This document shows positions 1-7,948 of a stretch of 19,968 nucleotides of DNA, piece by piece. Position 1 is the first letter of the stretch, and every line of letters begins with the position of its first letter. A program made the position numbers and the translations under genes. This DNA comes from Faecalicatena sp. (GTDB taxonomy: Bacteria > Bacillota > Clostridia > Lachnospirales > Lachnospiraceae), in NCBI GenBank assembly GCA_009774255.1, contig VSNK01000074.1:1-19968 (forward strand). The letters run 5' to 3'. The notes under the pieces are model-generated. The model searched no databases. It was not told the DNA's origin and saw nothing but the letters and a program-made list of their open reading frames with translations.

Positions 1-132
1 CGAAACGGAGTGTAGAACTGCGTTTTTTGACCTGCACATCCGAAGAAATATCCTGCGCAATCTGTATCACTTATTTTCCTACAACTCCTAAAGGTGCTAT
101 CCTGTGCTGCTGAGTAGTTACCGTAAGGGTTG
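1..132. other. Gene-free left edge with repeat-like sequence
   Basis: I see no convincing gene here. The stretch lies downstream of the minus-strand DHH gene. Positions 96-121 closely match 14775-14797: a shared 13-mer GCTATCCTGTGCT is followed by a 3-base insertion and then a GAG-AG-TAC pattern. This suggests a dispersed intergenic repeat cut by the window edge. No clear terminator for the DHH gene was found. Confidence 0.35.
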
Positions 133-1053
133 CTATTTGTTGGCCAGTTCGCTGAGCTCGGCGAGCATCTTCGGAAGCTCGGTATCCATATTCTCATTGC
201 TGAACTGGCAGGTGCCTACTTTCTGATGTCCTCCGCCGTTGTACTTTAACATCAGGCTTCCTACATTTACTTCGGAGGTCTTGTTCAGGATGCTGTAGCC
301 TACTGCGGCGGAACAGCCCTGTCCGCCCCGTCCGCTGACGATCCATGCGGAAATATTTTGCTCAGGATACATGCTGTAGATCATAAAACGGTTGCCCGTA
401 TAGATCGGGTCTACATTTCTCAGGTCGGTGATGATCAGATTGCCCTCGGTTCTGGTATGTTCGGATACCATTTTTTTGAACTTTTCGGTCTGCTCGTTGT
501 AAACCTCAATACGCTCCTGAACGTCCGGCAGTGCCAGAATCTCTTCCGTACTCATGGTCTGGCAGGCTTCCATCAGCTTTTCCATCAACTGATAATTGGA
601 AATGGAGAACTGTCTCCATCTGCCCAGGCCGGTCCGGGGATCCATCAGAAATCCTACCAGGATCCATCCCTTTGGATTCATGACTTCGTCAATGGTCAGA
701 TTGCCGGAATCTACCTTGTCAACCGCTTCCATCAGATCATCGAACTGCGGGAACTGTTCCTTTCCGCCATAATATTCATAGATGATCCTCGCGCAGGATG
801 GGCAGATACGGCTCTCGCCCTTATACTTCCCTTCCAGTTCCAGTCTCTCATGCTCGCTGGAATGGTGGTCGAACCACAATCCGCACCCTTCCACGAATGG
901 TACGTTGGCAAGACAGTCATTTTCATCTACCTCTACCAGGCCGTCCTGGATATCCTTTGGATGGGCAAACTTCCAGCTGTCGATAATACCTGCCTCTAAA
1001 AGCAGCGCGCCGCATGCCAGACCGTCAAAATCAGAACGTGTAATTAATCTCAT
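133..1053 (-). CDS. DHH-family phosphoesterase (exopolyphosphatase / NanoRNase-like)
   Basis: The product is about 306 residues, the usual size for stand-alone DHH/DHHA1 phosphoesterases. These are cytosolic Mn-dependent enzymes that cleave phosphodiester or phosphoanhydride bonds (short RNAs, pApA, cyclic dinucleotide products or polyphosphate). Visible motifs are SDFDG at residues 7-11 (metal-binding aspartates), FDHHSSE at 61-67 (the DHH signature) and GGGHQKVGTCQF near 273-284 (the DHHA1 substrate loop). A longer frame runs to 1092, but I chose the ATG at 1053: on the minus strand TAAGGAGGAA lies about 9 bases upstream, and the SDFDG motif sits, as usual, near the N-terminus. It is transcribed from its own promoter, divergent from the HPr-like gene. 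The exact substrate cannot be read from the sequence. Confidence 0.9.
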   Translation of the reverse strand: MRLITRSDFDGLACGALLLEAGIIDSWKFAHPKDIQDGLVEVDENDCLANVPFVEGCGLWFDHHSSEHERLELEGKYKGESRICPSCARIIYEYYGGKEQFPQFDDLMEAVDKVDSGNLTIDEVMNPKGWILVGFLMDPRTGLGRWRQFSISNYQLMEKLMEACQTMSTEEILALPDVQERIEVYNEQTEKFKKMVSEHTRTEGNLIITDLRNVDPIYTGNRFMIYSMYPEQNISAWIVSGRGGQGCSAAVGYSILNKTSEVNVGSLMLKYNGGGHQKVGTCQFSNENMDTELPKMLAELSELANK

Positions 1054-1119
1054 CAAAAATTCCTCCTTATACGTTTCTAAAATGTAATGCACAGATACGT
1101 GCTCTTCACGGATGGTTTA

Positions 1120-1148
1120 AGTATAGCATATACATTGTTTTTCGGCAA
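1120..1148 (-). promoter_or_regulatory. Sigma-A promoter of the DHH gene
   Basis: On the minus strand, TTGCCG (plus 1143-1148) and TATACT (plus 1120-1125) are separated by exactly 17 bases. A TGC just before the -10 makes it an extended -10. It lies about 67 bases upstream of the start codon at 1053. Confidence 0.65.
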
Positions 1149-1173
1149 ACAGAAATTAAGAATGAAAAAAAGA

Positions 1174-1201
1174 TTGCATTCTTTTGGAAATCATGTATAA
1201 T
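1174..1201 (+). promoter_or_regulatory. Sigma-A promoter of the HPr-like gene
   Basis: TTGCAT (1174-1179) and TATAAT (1196-1201) are separated by 16 bases. The ATG is at 1290, leaving a leader of about 80 bases. It diverges from the DHH promoter 26 bases to the left. Confidence 0.65.
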
Positions 1202-1289
1202 GGTAGCGTAACTTGTAAAGGAACATCCATTTTCTATTCAGGCAGGAAGATTCTTTGGATTTTCCTGATTTTAAAAGGAGGTTATCATT

Positions 1290-1529
1290 ATGAAGGTACA
1301 GAATATTACAGACATTGACGCGTTTTTTAAGGTGATTGATCAGTGTAGGGGCAAGGTGGAACTGGTGACAGGAGAGGGGGACAGACTGAATCTGAAATCC
1401 AAGCTCTCCCAGTATGTTTCGATGGCAAATATTTTTTCAAACGGTGAGATTCCGGAACTGGAGATCCTCGCTTATGAAAAGGAAGACACGGACAGGCTGA
1501 TCGGTTTCATGATGAACGGCAGCAAATAA
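1290..1529 (+). CDS. HPr-like protein lacking the phosphorylatable histidine
   Basis: A 79-residue protein with the size and pattern of the HPr fold: a beta strand with VELVTGEG (residues 23-30), a helix region around KSKLSQYVSMANIF (36-49), then a strand LEILAYEK. Canonical HPr carries sugar-PTS phosphate on His15 in an HARPA motif. This protein has no histidine at all and cannot act as that phosphocarrier. Serines at 37 and 40 lie roughly where the HPr kinase Ser46 segment would fall, but the Ser46 motif is not conserved. It has its own promoter, a strong AAAGGAGG site just upstream of the ATG and a terminator, so it forms a single-gene unit. A regulatory or structural role is possible; none is shown by the sequence. 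Confidence 0.8.
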   Translation: MKVQNITDIDAFFKVIDQCRGKVELVTGEGDRLNLKSKLSQYVSMANIFSNGEIPELEILAYEKEDTDRLIGFMMNGSK

Positions 1530-1542
1530 TACGGAACACACT

Positions 1543-1576
1543 GGGTGGTTCTTGCATGGAACCACCCTGATTTTTT
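1543..1576 (+). terminator. Rho-independent terminator of the HPr-like gene
   Basis: GGGTGGTTC (1543-1551) pairs perfectly with GAACCACCC (1559-1567) around a 7-base loop. TGA and six T follow. It begins 14 bases after the stop codon. Confidence 0.9.
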
Positions 1577-1577
1577 A

Positions 1578-1745
1578 TTCTATAGGAAACTTCTCCGAAT
1601 TATCCTATAGAACAAAAACCCTCCGGGGGATGCGCACTGCGGCGTACGAGGTAGATGTCGCTATACGACCGCCGCAGGCGCGAGTTTCGCAAGCGAAACT
1701 CTTTGTTCTTCTATCAGGAAACTTCTCCCAATTTTCCTGATAGAA
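1578..1745 (+). repeat. Hairpin-rich intergenic repeat, copy 1
   Basis: A 168-base module lies between the HPr terminator and dnaE. It opens with a hairpin whose arms are TTCTATAGGA (1578-1587) and TCCTATAGAA (1603-1612). It closes with a related hairpin with 13-base perfect arms (1709-1721 and 1733-1745). The two end hairpins are near direct repeats of each other. Inside are an 8-bp stem CTGCGGCG/CGCCGCAG and a 20-base near-palindrome (1682-1701, GAGTTTCGC/GCGAAACTC). The first 64 bases recur inverted at 8079-8142 with 61 identities. It encodes no plausible protein. It looks like a REP- or MITE-like non-coding repeat. Confidence 0.8.
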
Positions 1746-1770
1746 TAAAAACTTTAGAGAGAGGTGGAGC

Positions 1771-4700
1771 ATGGGTTTTGTGCATTTACATGTCCATACG
1801 GAGTATAGTCTTCTGGATGGTTCAAATAAGATAACGGAATATGTGGCAAGGGTAAAAGAGCTGGGCATGGACAGCGCGGCGATCACGGATCACGGGGTCA
1901 TGTACGGTGTGATTGACTTTTACCGGGAAGCGAAAAAGGCCGGGATCAACCCGATCCTGGGATGTGAGGTCTATGTGGCGCCGGGGTCCAGGTTCGACCG
2001 GGAGATCACAGGGGGGGACGACCGATATTACCACCTGGTTCTGCTGGCGGAGAACAATACCGGATATGCCAATCTGATGAAGATCGTGTCAAAAGGGTTT
2101 GTGGACGGATATTACTACAAGCCCCGTGTGGATAAAGAGCTTCTGAGAGAGTACCATGAGGGGATTATCTCCTTAAGCGCCTGCCTTGCCGGGGAAGTTC
2201 AGCGGTATCTGGCCAGAGGGATGTATGAGGAGGCCAAGGAGAAGGCGCTGGAGTATCAGGACATTTTCGGCAAGGGAAATTATTTTCTCGAGCTGCAGGA
2301 TCACGGCATTCCGGAGCAGAAGCTAGTGAATCAGCGTCTCCTGCAGATGTCGGAAGAGCTGGGGATCGAACTGGTGGCTACCAATGACGTGCACTACACC
2401 TATGCGGAGGATGAGAAGCCTCACGACATCCTTCTCTGCATCCAGACGGGCAAGAAGCTTTCCGATGAGAACAGGATGCGCTATGAGGGAGGGCAGTACT
2501 ATGTAAAATCCCCGGAGGAGATGGAGAAGCTCTTCCCTTATGCAAAGCAGGCGGTCGAGAATACCCAGAGGATCGCGGACCGCTGCCATGTGGAGATTGA
2601 ATTCGGGGTCACAAAGCTTCCCAAGTACGATGTGCCGGATGGAATGACTTCATGGGAATACTTGAATAAGCTGTGTTATGAAGGGTTGAAGAGGCGTTAC
2701 GGCGACCAGGCGGAGGAGAATCAGGAACGGCTGAAATACGAGCTGGATACGATCCGGAATATGGGTTACGTGGATTATTTCCTGATTGTGTGGGATTTTA
2801 TTAAATATGCCAAGGACCACGGCATCGCGGTAGGACCGGGTCGGGGGTCGGCGGCGGGGAGTATCGTATCCTACTGTCTGGGTATCACGGATATTGACCC
2901 CTTGCGCTATCAGCTTCTGTTTGAACGTTTTCTGAATCCGGAACGTGTGTCCATGCCTGATATCGACGTGGATTTCTGCTTCGAAAGAAGGCAGGAGGTT
3001 ATCGACTATGTGGTGCGCAAATACGGCAAAGACCGGGTGGTGCAGATCGTGACCTTCGGAACGCTGGCGGCCCGGGGCGTGATCCGGGATGTGGGACGGG
3101 TCATGGATCTGCCCTATGCCTTTGTGGATTCGATTGCGAAAATGATTCCAAGGGAATTGAATATTACCATTGCTAAGGCGCTGGAACTGAATCCGGAACT
3201 TCGGAAGCTATATGAGACGGATGAGCAGGTGAAAAATGTCATAGACATGTCAAAACGTCTGGAAGGTCTGCCGAGACACAGTTCGATGCATGCCGCGGGG
3301 GTGGTTATCAGCCAGGCGCCCGCGGATGAATATGTACCCCTTTCCCGGGCGCAGGACGGTTCCATCACGACCCAGTTCACGATGACCACCCTGGAAGAAC
3401 TGGGGCTTCTGAAAATGGATTTCCTGGGGCTTCGGACCCTGACAGTGATTCAGAACGCGGTGCGCATGGTGCGCAAAAAGGTTCCGGACCTGGATATGAA
3501 TGCCATTGATTATAATGATCAGGCTGTGCTGGACTATATCGGTACGGGAAAGACGGATGGGATCTTCCAGATTGAAAGTGCAGGCATGAAAGGCTTTATG
3601 AAGGAATTGAAGCCTCACAGCCTGGAGGATATCATCGCCGGGATCGCTCTGTACCGTCCGGGGCCGATGGATTTTATCCCTCAATATATCAAGGGAAAAA
3701 ACGGAGCCGGTTCCGTGGTGTATGACTGCCCCCAGCTCGAACCGATCCTGTCGCCCACCTATGGCTGTATCGTGTATCAGGAACAGGTCATGCAGATCGT
3801 GCGGGATCTGGCAGGCTACACGATGGGCCGAAGCGACCTGCTGCGGCGCGCCATGTCCAAGAAAAAGGGAGAGGTGATGCGCAGGGAACGGCAGATCTTT
3901 GTCTTTGGCGATGAGGAGACGAACGTGCCGGGCTGCGTAAACAACGGGATTGATGAACAGACGGCGAATAAAATCTATGATGAAATGATTGATTTCGCAA
4001 AATATGCTTTCAACAAGTCACATGCCGCTGCCTATGGAGTGGTTTCATATCAGACCGCATATTTAAAATATTATTATCCTGTGGAATTCATGGCGGCTCT
4101 GATGACCTCCGTGATAGAAAATCCTTCCAAGGTCGCGGAGTATGTATATGCCTGCCGCAGTATGGACATCCGGATCCTGCCGCCGGATATCAATCGTGGT
4201 TATCCGGACTTCTCCGTGGACGACGGGCAGATCCGTTATGGGCTTGCGGCGATCAAAAGTATCGGAAAACAGGTGATCGAAGCGATTGTGGAGGATCGGG
4301 AAGAGTTCGGTGTATTCAAGAATCTGGAAGATTTTATTACCCGCATGTGCGTAAAAGACGTATTGAATAAGAAGATCATTGAAAATCTGATCAAGGCCGG
4401 CGCGCTGGATTGCCTGGAGGGGACCAGAAAGCAGTTCATGAGCATTTATCTGCAGATTCTAGATCATGTGAACCAGGAAAAGAAATACGCGATGACCGGG
4501 CAGATGACCCTTTTCGATCTGGTGGAAGAGGAAGAGAAAAGCCAGTTCGAGATCCGGCTTCCGGACGTAGGGGAATATACGAGGGAAAACAGGCTCGCCT
4601 TTGAAAAAGAGGTGCTGGGTATCTACATCAGCGGCCATCCTCTGGATGACTACGAAGAAATCTGGAGAAAAAATATATCGGCCGCGACACCGGATTTTCA

Positions 4701-5244
4701 GCCCGATGAAGAGACCGGGCGTTCTAAGGTGCGTGAGGGGGCAAGGGAGACCGTGGGAGGACTGATCACGGACAAGACGGTGAAGCATACCAAGACGAAC
4801 CAGATGATGGCGTTCGTGACCATTGAAGACTTGCTGGGAACCGTGGAGATCGTCGTATTCCCGCGGGATTATGAAAAGAACCGGGCACTTCTGGAAGTGG
4901 ATCAGAAGGTCTTTATCAGGGGGCGGGTATCTGAGGAGGATGAAAGGCCGAGCAAGCTGATCTGCGAAAGAGTGATTCCCTTTGAGCAGCGAAAAAAGGA
5001 GCTGTGGATCCAGTTTCCGGATAAAGCTTCCTACCTGGAAAATGAGCAGGCCGTATTCGGATATCTGAAGGATTCTGAGGGAGAAGACGAGGTTGTAATT
5101 TACTGCCAGGCAGAGCGCGCGGTCAAGCGGCTGCCAAGAAACCGGAATATTCTGATCGGTCCTCAGGTATTGAGCAGATTGATGAACCAGTTCGGCGAAA
5201 AGCGCATAAAAGTAGTTGAAAAGACTATTGAAAACCGGGTTTAA
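1771..5244 (+). CDS. dnaE: DNA polymerase III alpha subunit, DnaE type
   Basis: A full-length 1157-residue replicative-type DNA polymerase, matching the DnaE1 family length. The N-terminal PHP domain starts immediately with HLHVHTEYSLLDG (residues 5-17), so several PHP metal-site histidines are kept, unlike E. coli DnaE. The palm catalytic aspartates are in PDIDVDF (396-402; D397, D399, D401 region), with a third at D550 in KMDFLGLRTLT. A helix-hairpin-helix region lies near 820-850 and an OB-fold nucleic-acid-binding domain near 990-1075. The ATG at 1771 follows GAGAGGTGG at good spacing and leaves the PHP motif at the N-terminus. Low-GC Gram-positives also carry PolC, with which DnaE shares replication work (family knowledge). 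The upstream gap holds repeat copy 1. A possible promoter, TTGCAT (1552-1557) with TATTCT (1576-1581) at 18 bases, overlaps the HPr terminator and is uncertain. Confidence 0.97.
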   Translation: MGFVHLHVHTEYSLLDGSNKITEYVARVKELGMDSAAITDHGVMYGVIDFYREAKKAGINPILGCEVYVAPGSRFDREITGGDDRYYHLVLLAENNTGYANLMKIVSKGFVDGYYYKPRVDKELLREYHEGIISLSACLAGEVQRYLARGMYEEAKEKALEYQDIFGKGNYFLELQDHGIPEQKLVNQRLLQMSEELGIELVATNDVHYTYAEDEKPHDILLCIQTGKKLSDENRMRYEGGQYYVKSPEEMEKLFPYAKQAVENTQRIADRCHVEIEFGVTKLPKYDVPDGMTSWEYLNKLCYEGLKRRYGDQAEENQERLKYELDTIRNMGYVDYFLIVWDFIKYAKDHGIAVGPGRGSAAGSIVSYCLGITDIDPLRYQLLFERFLNPERVSMPDIDVDFCFERRQEVIDYVVRKYGKDRVVQIVTFGTLAARGVIRDVGRVMDLPYAFVDSIAKMIPRELNITIAKALELNPELRKLYETDEQVKNVIDMSKRLEGLPRHSSMHAAGVVISQAPADEYVPLSRAQDGSITTQFTMTTLEELGLLKMDFLGLRTLTVIQNAVRMVRKKVPDLDMNAIDYNDQAVLDYIGTGKTDGIFQIESAGMKGFMKELKPHSLEDIIAGIALYRPGPMDFIPQYIKGKNGAGSVVYDCPQLEPILSPTYGCIVYQEQVMQIVRDLAGYTMGRSDLLRRAMSKKKGEVMRRERQIFVFGDEETNVPGCVNNGIDEQTANKIYDEMIDFAKYAFNKSHAAAYGVVSYQTAYLKYYYPVEFMAALMTSVIENPSKVAEYVYACRSMDIRILPPDINRGYPDFSVDDGQIRYGLAAIKSIGKQVIEAIVEDREEFGVFKNLEDFITRMCVKDVLNKKIIENLIKAGALDCLEGTRKQFMSIYLQILDHVNQEKKYAMTGQMTLFDLVEEEEKSQFEIRLPDVGEYTRENRLAFEKEVLGIYISGHPLDDYEEIWRKNISAATPDFQPDEETGRSKVREGARETVGGLITDKTVKHTKTNQMMAFVTIEDLLGTVEIVVFPRDYEKNRALLEVDQKVFIRGRVSEEDERPSKLICERVIPFEQRKKELWIQFPDKASYLENEQAVFGYLKDSEGEDEVVIYCQAERAVKRLPRNRNILIGPQVLSRLMNQFGEKRIKVVEKTIENRV

Positions 5245-5560
5245 ATGGTTTAGAATAAATCACGAAGGTTGTGAAAAATCAGGCAAAGCAATTCCTGAAT
5301 CCTGGTTCCTTGTTTCAGGCGCGAAGGTGCCGGGAGCAGAAGTGCCTGGACAGTTCCTTGATGTATACTGAGCGCCAGATAAATCTGCCGCACAGTATCA
5401 TTTGATGCGCACAGCCGCAAGAGGAATTATGCCGCTTTGCGGCTGCAGCTGGCGCGATACTTACGGCAGACTTCATCGGCCGTGAGTATACCAGATTTAC
5501 AAGATTGTCGGCGGTCGGAGATCGCCGTCTACTATGAATCACGTGAGGAGGAAGGAAGCT
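5245..5560. other. 316-base gene-free gap between dnaE and pfkA
   Basis: No gene on either strand is convincing. The gap contains a long imperfect inverted repeat (5363-5491, listed separately). I see no canonical GC stem plus T-run after dnaE and no good consensus promoter for pfkA, so pfkA may be read from dnaE or from a weak promoter. Confidence 0.5.
5363..5491. repeat. Long imperfect inverted repeat (hairpin element)
   Basis: The left arm (5363-5420) and right arm (5437-5491) are complementary along nearly their whole length, with a loop of about 16 bases. The outer tips are GTATACT (5363-5369) and AGTATAC (5485-5491). Further matched blocks are ATCTGCCG with CGGCAGA and CAGCCGCAA with TTGCGGCTG. 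It would fold into a long RNA hairpin or DNA cruciform. The terminal inverted arms and lack of coding suggest a MITE-like element; an RNA structure acting on pfkA is the alternative. No target-site duplication is obvious. Confidence 0.7.
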
Positions 5561-6574
5561 ATGGGAGAAATGGAAAAAAAGCAGGTATTGGATGAACTGG
5601 AAGATCAGATTCGAACGGTCGGTGTTCTGACTAGCGGAGGCGATGCTCCGGGGATGAACGCGGCGATCCGCGCGGTGGTCAGGACAGCTTTGGCGAATGG
5701 ACTTAAGGTACGCGGAATCCGCAGGGGATATCACGGTCTTTTGAAAGAAGAAATTATTGACCTCTCGGCCCGTGATGTATCGGATACGATCCAGCGGGGC
5801 GGTACGATTCTTCAGACCGCGCGCTGCCAGTCCATGCGTACGACGGAAGGACAGCAGAAGGCGGCTGCGATCTGTAAAAAATATGGAATTGACGCACTGG
5901 TAGTTATCGGCGGTGACGGCTCTTTTGCGGGTGCGCAGAAGCTGGCCAATTACGGCGTAAAGACGATCGGGCTTCCGGGAACCATTGACCTGGATATCGC
6001 GTGTACGGAGTATACCATCGGTTTTGATACGGCCGTGAATACGGCAATGGACGCCATCGACAAGGTGCGTGACACATCGACTTCCCATGAGAGGTGCAGT
6101 ATCATCGAGGTTATGGGCCGTGACGCAGGATATCTGGCACTCTGGTGCGGTATTGCCAACGGTGCGGAAAAGATTCTGCTGCCGGAGGAAAAGGATAACT
6201 TCGATGAGGCTGCTCTGATTGAAGATATTATGGCAAATAAAAAGCGCGGCAAGAAGAACTACATCATCATCAATGCGGAAGGCGTAGGCGATACGATCAA
6301 TCTGGCAAAGAGGATCGAGGAGGCTACCGGAATTGAAACGAGAGCGACGATCCTGGGACACATGCAGCGCGGCGGGAGCCCGACCTGTAAAGACCGTGTC
6401 TATGCGTCTACAATGGGAGCCATGGCAGTGGAGCTGCTCTTACAGGGCAAGTATAACCGTGTCGTAGGCTATAAAGCAGGTGAGTATGTTGATTATGACA
6501 TCAACGAAGCATTAAGTATGAAGAAGAAGATCTCAACTCATCAGTATGAGATTTCCAAGTTCCTGGCGATCTAG
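5561..6574 (+). CDS. pfkA: ATP-dependent 6-phosphofructokinase
   Basis: Phosphorylates fructose 6-phosphate to fructose 1,6-bisphosphate in glycolysis. The frame opens at 5534, but I chose the ATG at 5561 because GAGGAGGAAGG lies about 9 bases before it. That gives 337 residues, slightly longer than the usual 320 because of a charged N-terminal extension before VGVLTSGGDAPGMNAA. GGDGS (117-121) has glycine at the position that is aspartate in PPi-dependent enzymes. GTIDLD (140-145) keeps both aspartates and has glycine rather than the PPi-type lysine. Both features point to ATP as donor. The usual asparagine of GTIDND is leucine here. MGRDAGYLA and HMQRGG substrate motifs follow. murI begins 16 bases downstream, indicating an operon. 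Confidence 0.95.
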   Translation: MGEMEKKQVLDELEDQIRTVGVLTSGGDAPGMNAAIRAVVRTALANGLKVRGIRRGYHGLLKEEIIDLSARDVSDTIQRGGTILQTARCQSMRTTEGQQKAAAICKKYGIDALVVIGGDGSFAGAQKLANYGVKTIGLPGTIDLDIACTEYTIGFDTAVNTAMDAIDKVRDTSTSHERCSIIEVMGRDAGYLALWCGIANGAEKILLPEEKDNFDEAALIEDIMANKKRGKKNYIIINAEGVGDTINLAKRIEEATGIETRATILGHMQRGGSPTCKDRVYASTMGAMAVELLLQGKYNRVVGYKAGEYVDYDINEALSMKKKISTHQYEISKFLAI

Positions 6575-6590
6575 GGGGATAGAAGTGAGT

Positions 6591-7412
6591 ATGGAGTGTA
6601 AAAAAGGGGCACCGGTCGGAGTTTTTGATTCAGGAGTAGGCGGACTTACCGTAGTGCGTGAGATCATCCGACAGCTGCCGGATGAGAATATTGTGTATTT
6701 TGGAGATACTGCCCGGGTTCCTTACGGCAGCAAATCTCCAAAAACAGTGATCCGGTTTTCGGAGCAGATCATCCGTTTCTTGAAGACGAAGCAGGTGAAA
6801 GCAATCGTGATTGCCTGCAATACGGCGAGTGCCCTTGCGCTCGATACTGTACGTGACAAATTTGATGTGCCGATCCTGGGAGTGGTATCTCCCGGAGCAC
6901 GTGCGGCTGTGGCTGTGACGCAAAAGCAGAAGATCGGTGTGGTAGGAACGGACGCTACGGTGCGCAGCGGAGTCTATACGCAGGTGATCCACAGGATGGA
7001 TCCGCAGATCCAGGTGATCGAGAAAGCATGTCCGCTGTTCGTGCCGCTGGTAGAAGAGGGCTTTAAGGAGCACGTGGTCACACAGGAGATCATAGAGTAT
7101 TATTTGGAGTCACTCCGTGCCACGGATATTGACGCCATGATTCTGGGCTGTACGCATTATCCTCTCCTTCGTTCCCGGATTCGAGCTTATATGGGGGAAG
7201 AGATTCAGATCGTCAATCCTGCATATGAAACGGCAGCAGATCTGAAGGCGCTTCTGAAAGAACAGAACATGGACAACGACAGCACAGATGCTTCGGGCAG
7301 CAGATATGAGTTCTACGTCAGTGATATGGCTGAGAAGTTCCGCCAGTTCGCCAATACGGTGATGCCCTTTGACGTACCGGAGACAAATGTGGTGAATATA
7401 GAAGACTTTTGA
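6591..7412 (+). CDS. murI: Glutamate racemase
   Basis: Interconverts L- and D-glutamate, supplying D-glutamate for peptidoglycan; cytosolic. About 273 residues, normal for MurI. Visible motifs are GVFDSGVGGLTVV (10-22) with the catalytic aspartate/serine, GDTARVPYG (38-46), the first catalytic cysteine in ACNTAS (C76) and the second in GCTHYPLL (C187, followed by T188 and H189). The open frame extends to 6546, inside pfkA. I place the start at ATG 6591. A GTG at 6585 in the same frame has better spacing from AGGGGG (6573-6578) and could be used instead, adding two residues. It sits 16 bases after pfkA and 25 bases before the DUF1934 gene, so all three are probably co-transcribed. Confidence 0.95.
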   Translation: MECKKGAPVGVFDSGVGGLTVVREIIRQLPDENIVYFGDTARVPYGSKSPKTVIRFSEQIIRFLKTKQVKAIVIACNTASALALDTVRDKFDVPILGVVSPGARAAVAVTQKQKIGVVGTDATVRSGVYTQVIHRMDPQIQVIEKACPLFVPLVEEGFKEHVVTQEIIEYYLESLRATDIDAMILGCTHYPLLRSRIRAYMGEEIQIVNPAYETAADLKALLKEQNMDNDSTDASGSRYEFYVSDMAEKFRQFANTVMPFDVPETNVVNIEDF

Positions 7413-7437
7413 ACAGCATAGTAAAGGGGGATGGAAT

Positions 7438-7905
7438 ATGACAAAAGATGTACTGGTCAGTATCTCTGGGCTTCATCAGGACGCAATGTCCGATCTGCCT
7501 GAGGATAATAATGAACCGATTGAGGTGGTCACTCCTGCAAGCTATTACTGCCGGAACGGAAAGCACTATGTCATCTATGACGAGCTGATGGAAGGCACGC
7601 CCGAAGTGATTAAGAACGAGATCAAGATTACGGGAAATGACAGTCTGGAGATTATCAAGCGGGGAAGCGCGAATTCACATATGGTTTTTGAAAAAAACAG
7701 AAAAAATCTTACATATTACCAGACTCCCTATGGCCAGATGCTGGTGGGCGTGAACACGAAGAATATGGAAGTAAAAGTGACTGACAAGAATATAGACGTA
7801 TCGTTAGATTACGAACTGGATGTCAATCATGAGCCGATGGCGGACTGTACCATTAAGATGAATATTGTCTCCAGGACCGGCGGAGATTTTTCTTTAAATC
7901 TATGA
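7438..7905 (+). CDS. DUF1934 / YwiB-like beta-barrel protein
   Basis: A 155-residue soluble protein with the DUF1934 pattern: short beta strands around DVLVSISG (4-11), YYCRNGKHYVIYDE, EIKITG, HMVFEKNR, YQTPYGQM, then a C-terminal LDYELDVN...DCTIKMNI strand pair. The family, including B. subtilis YwiB, adopts a small lipocalin-like barrel; its function is not established. There is no signal peptide or membrane segment. The start at 7438 follows AAAGGGGGATGG. It is the last gene of the pfkA-murI group and is followed by hairpin repeats rather than another gene. Confidence 0.85.
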   Translation: MTKDVLVSISGLHQDAMSDLPEDNNEPIEVVTPASYYCRNGKHYVIYDELMEGTPEVIKNEIKITGNDSLEIIKRGSANSHMVFEKNRKNLTYYQTPYGQMLVGVNTKNMEVKVTDKNIDVSLDYELDVNHEPMADCTIKMNIVSRTGGDFSLNL

Positions 7906-7906
7906 T

Positions 7907-7943
7907 GTTACAGGTCACACCTTCACCAGGCGTGACCTGTAAC
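7907..7943. repeat. 12-bp hairpin of the TTACAG-TCAC type
   Basis: GTTACAGGTCAC (7907-7918) pairs perfectly with GTGACCTGTAAC (7932-7943); two further G-C pairs follow past one mismatch. There is no T-run afterwards, so it is not a standard terminator, though it begins one base after the DUF1934 stop. It resembles the hairpin at 10302-10340. Confidence 0.7.
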
Positions 7944-7948
7944 TCTAT

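Noticed and set aside
358..999. 213-codon plus-strand open frame
   Set aside because: Antisense shadow of the DHH phosphoesterase, which has all family motifs.
1605..1886. 93-codon minus-strand frame across repeat copy 1
   Set aside because: It spans the hairpin repeat and the 5' end of dnaE; no ribosome site, composition set by the repeat.
5315..6361. 348-codon minus-strand open frame
   Set aside because: Antisense to pfkA and crossing the long inverted repeat; low-complexity Arg/Ser-rich translation without motifs.
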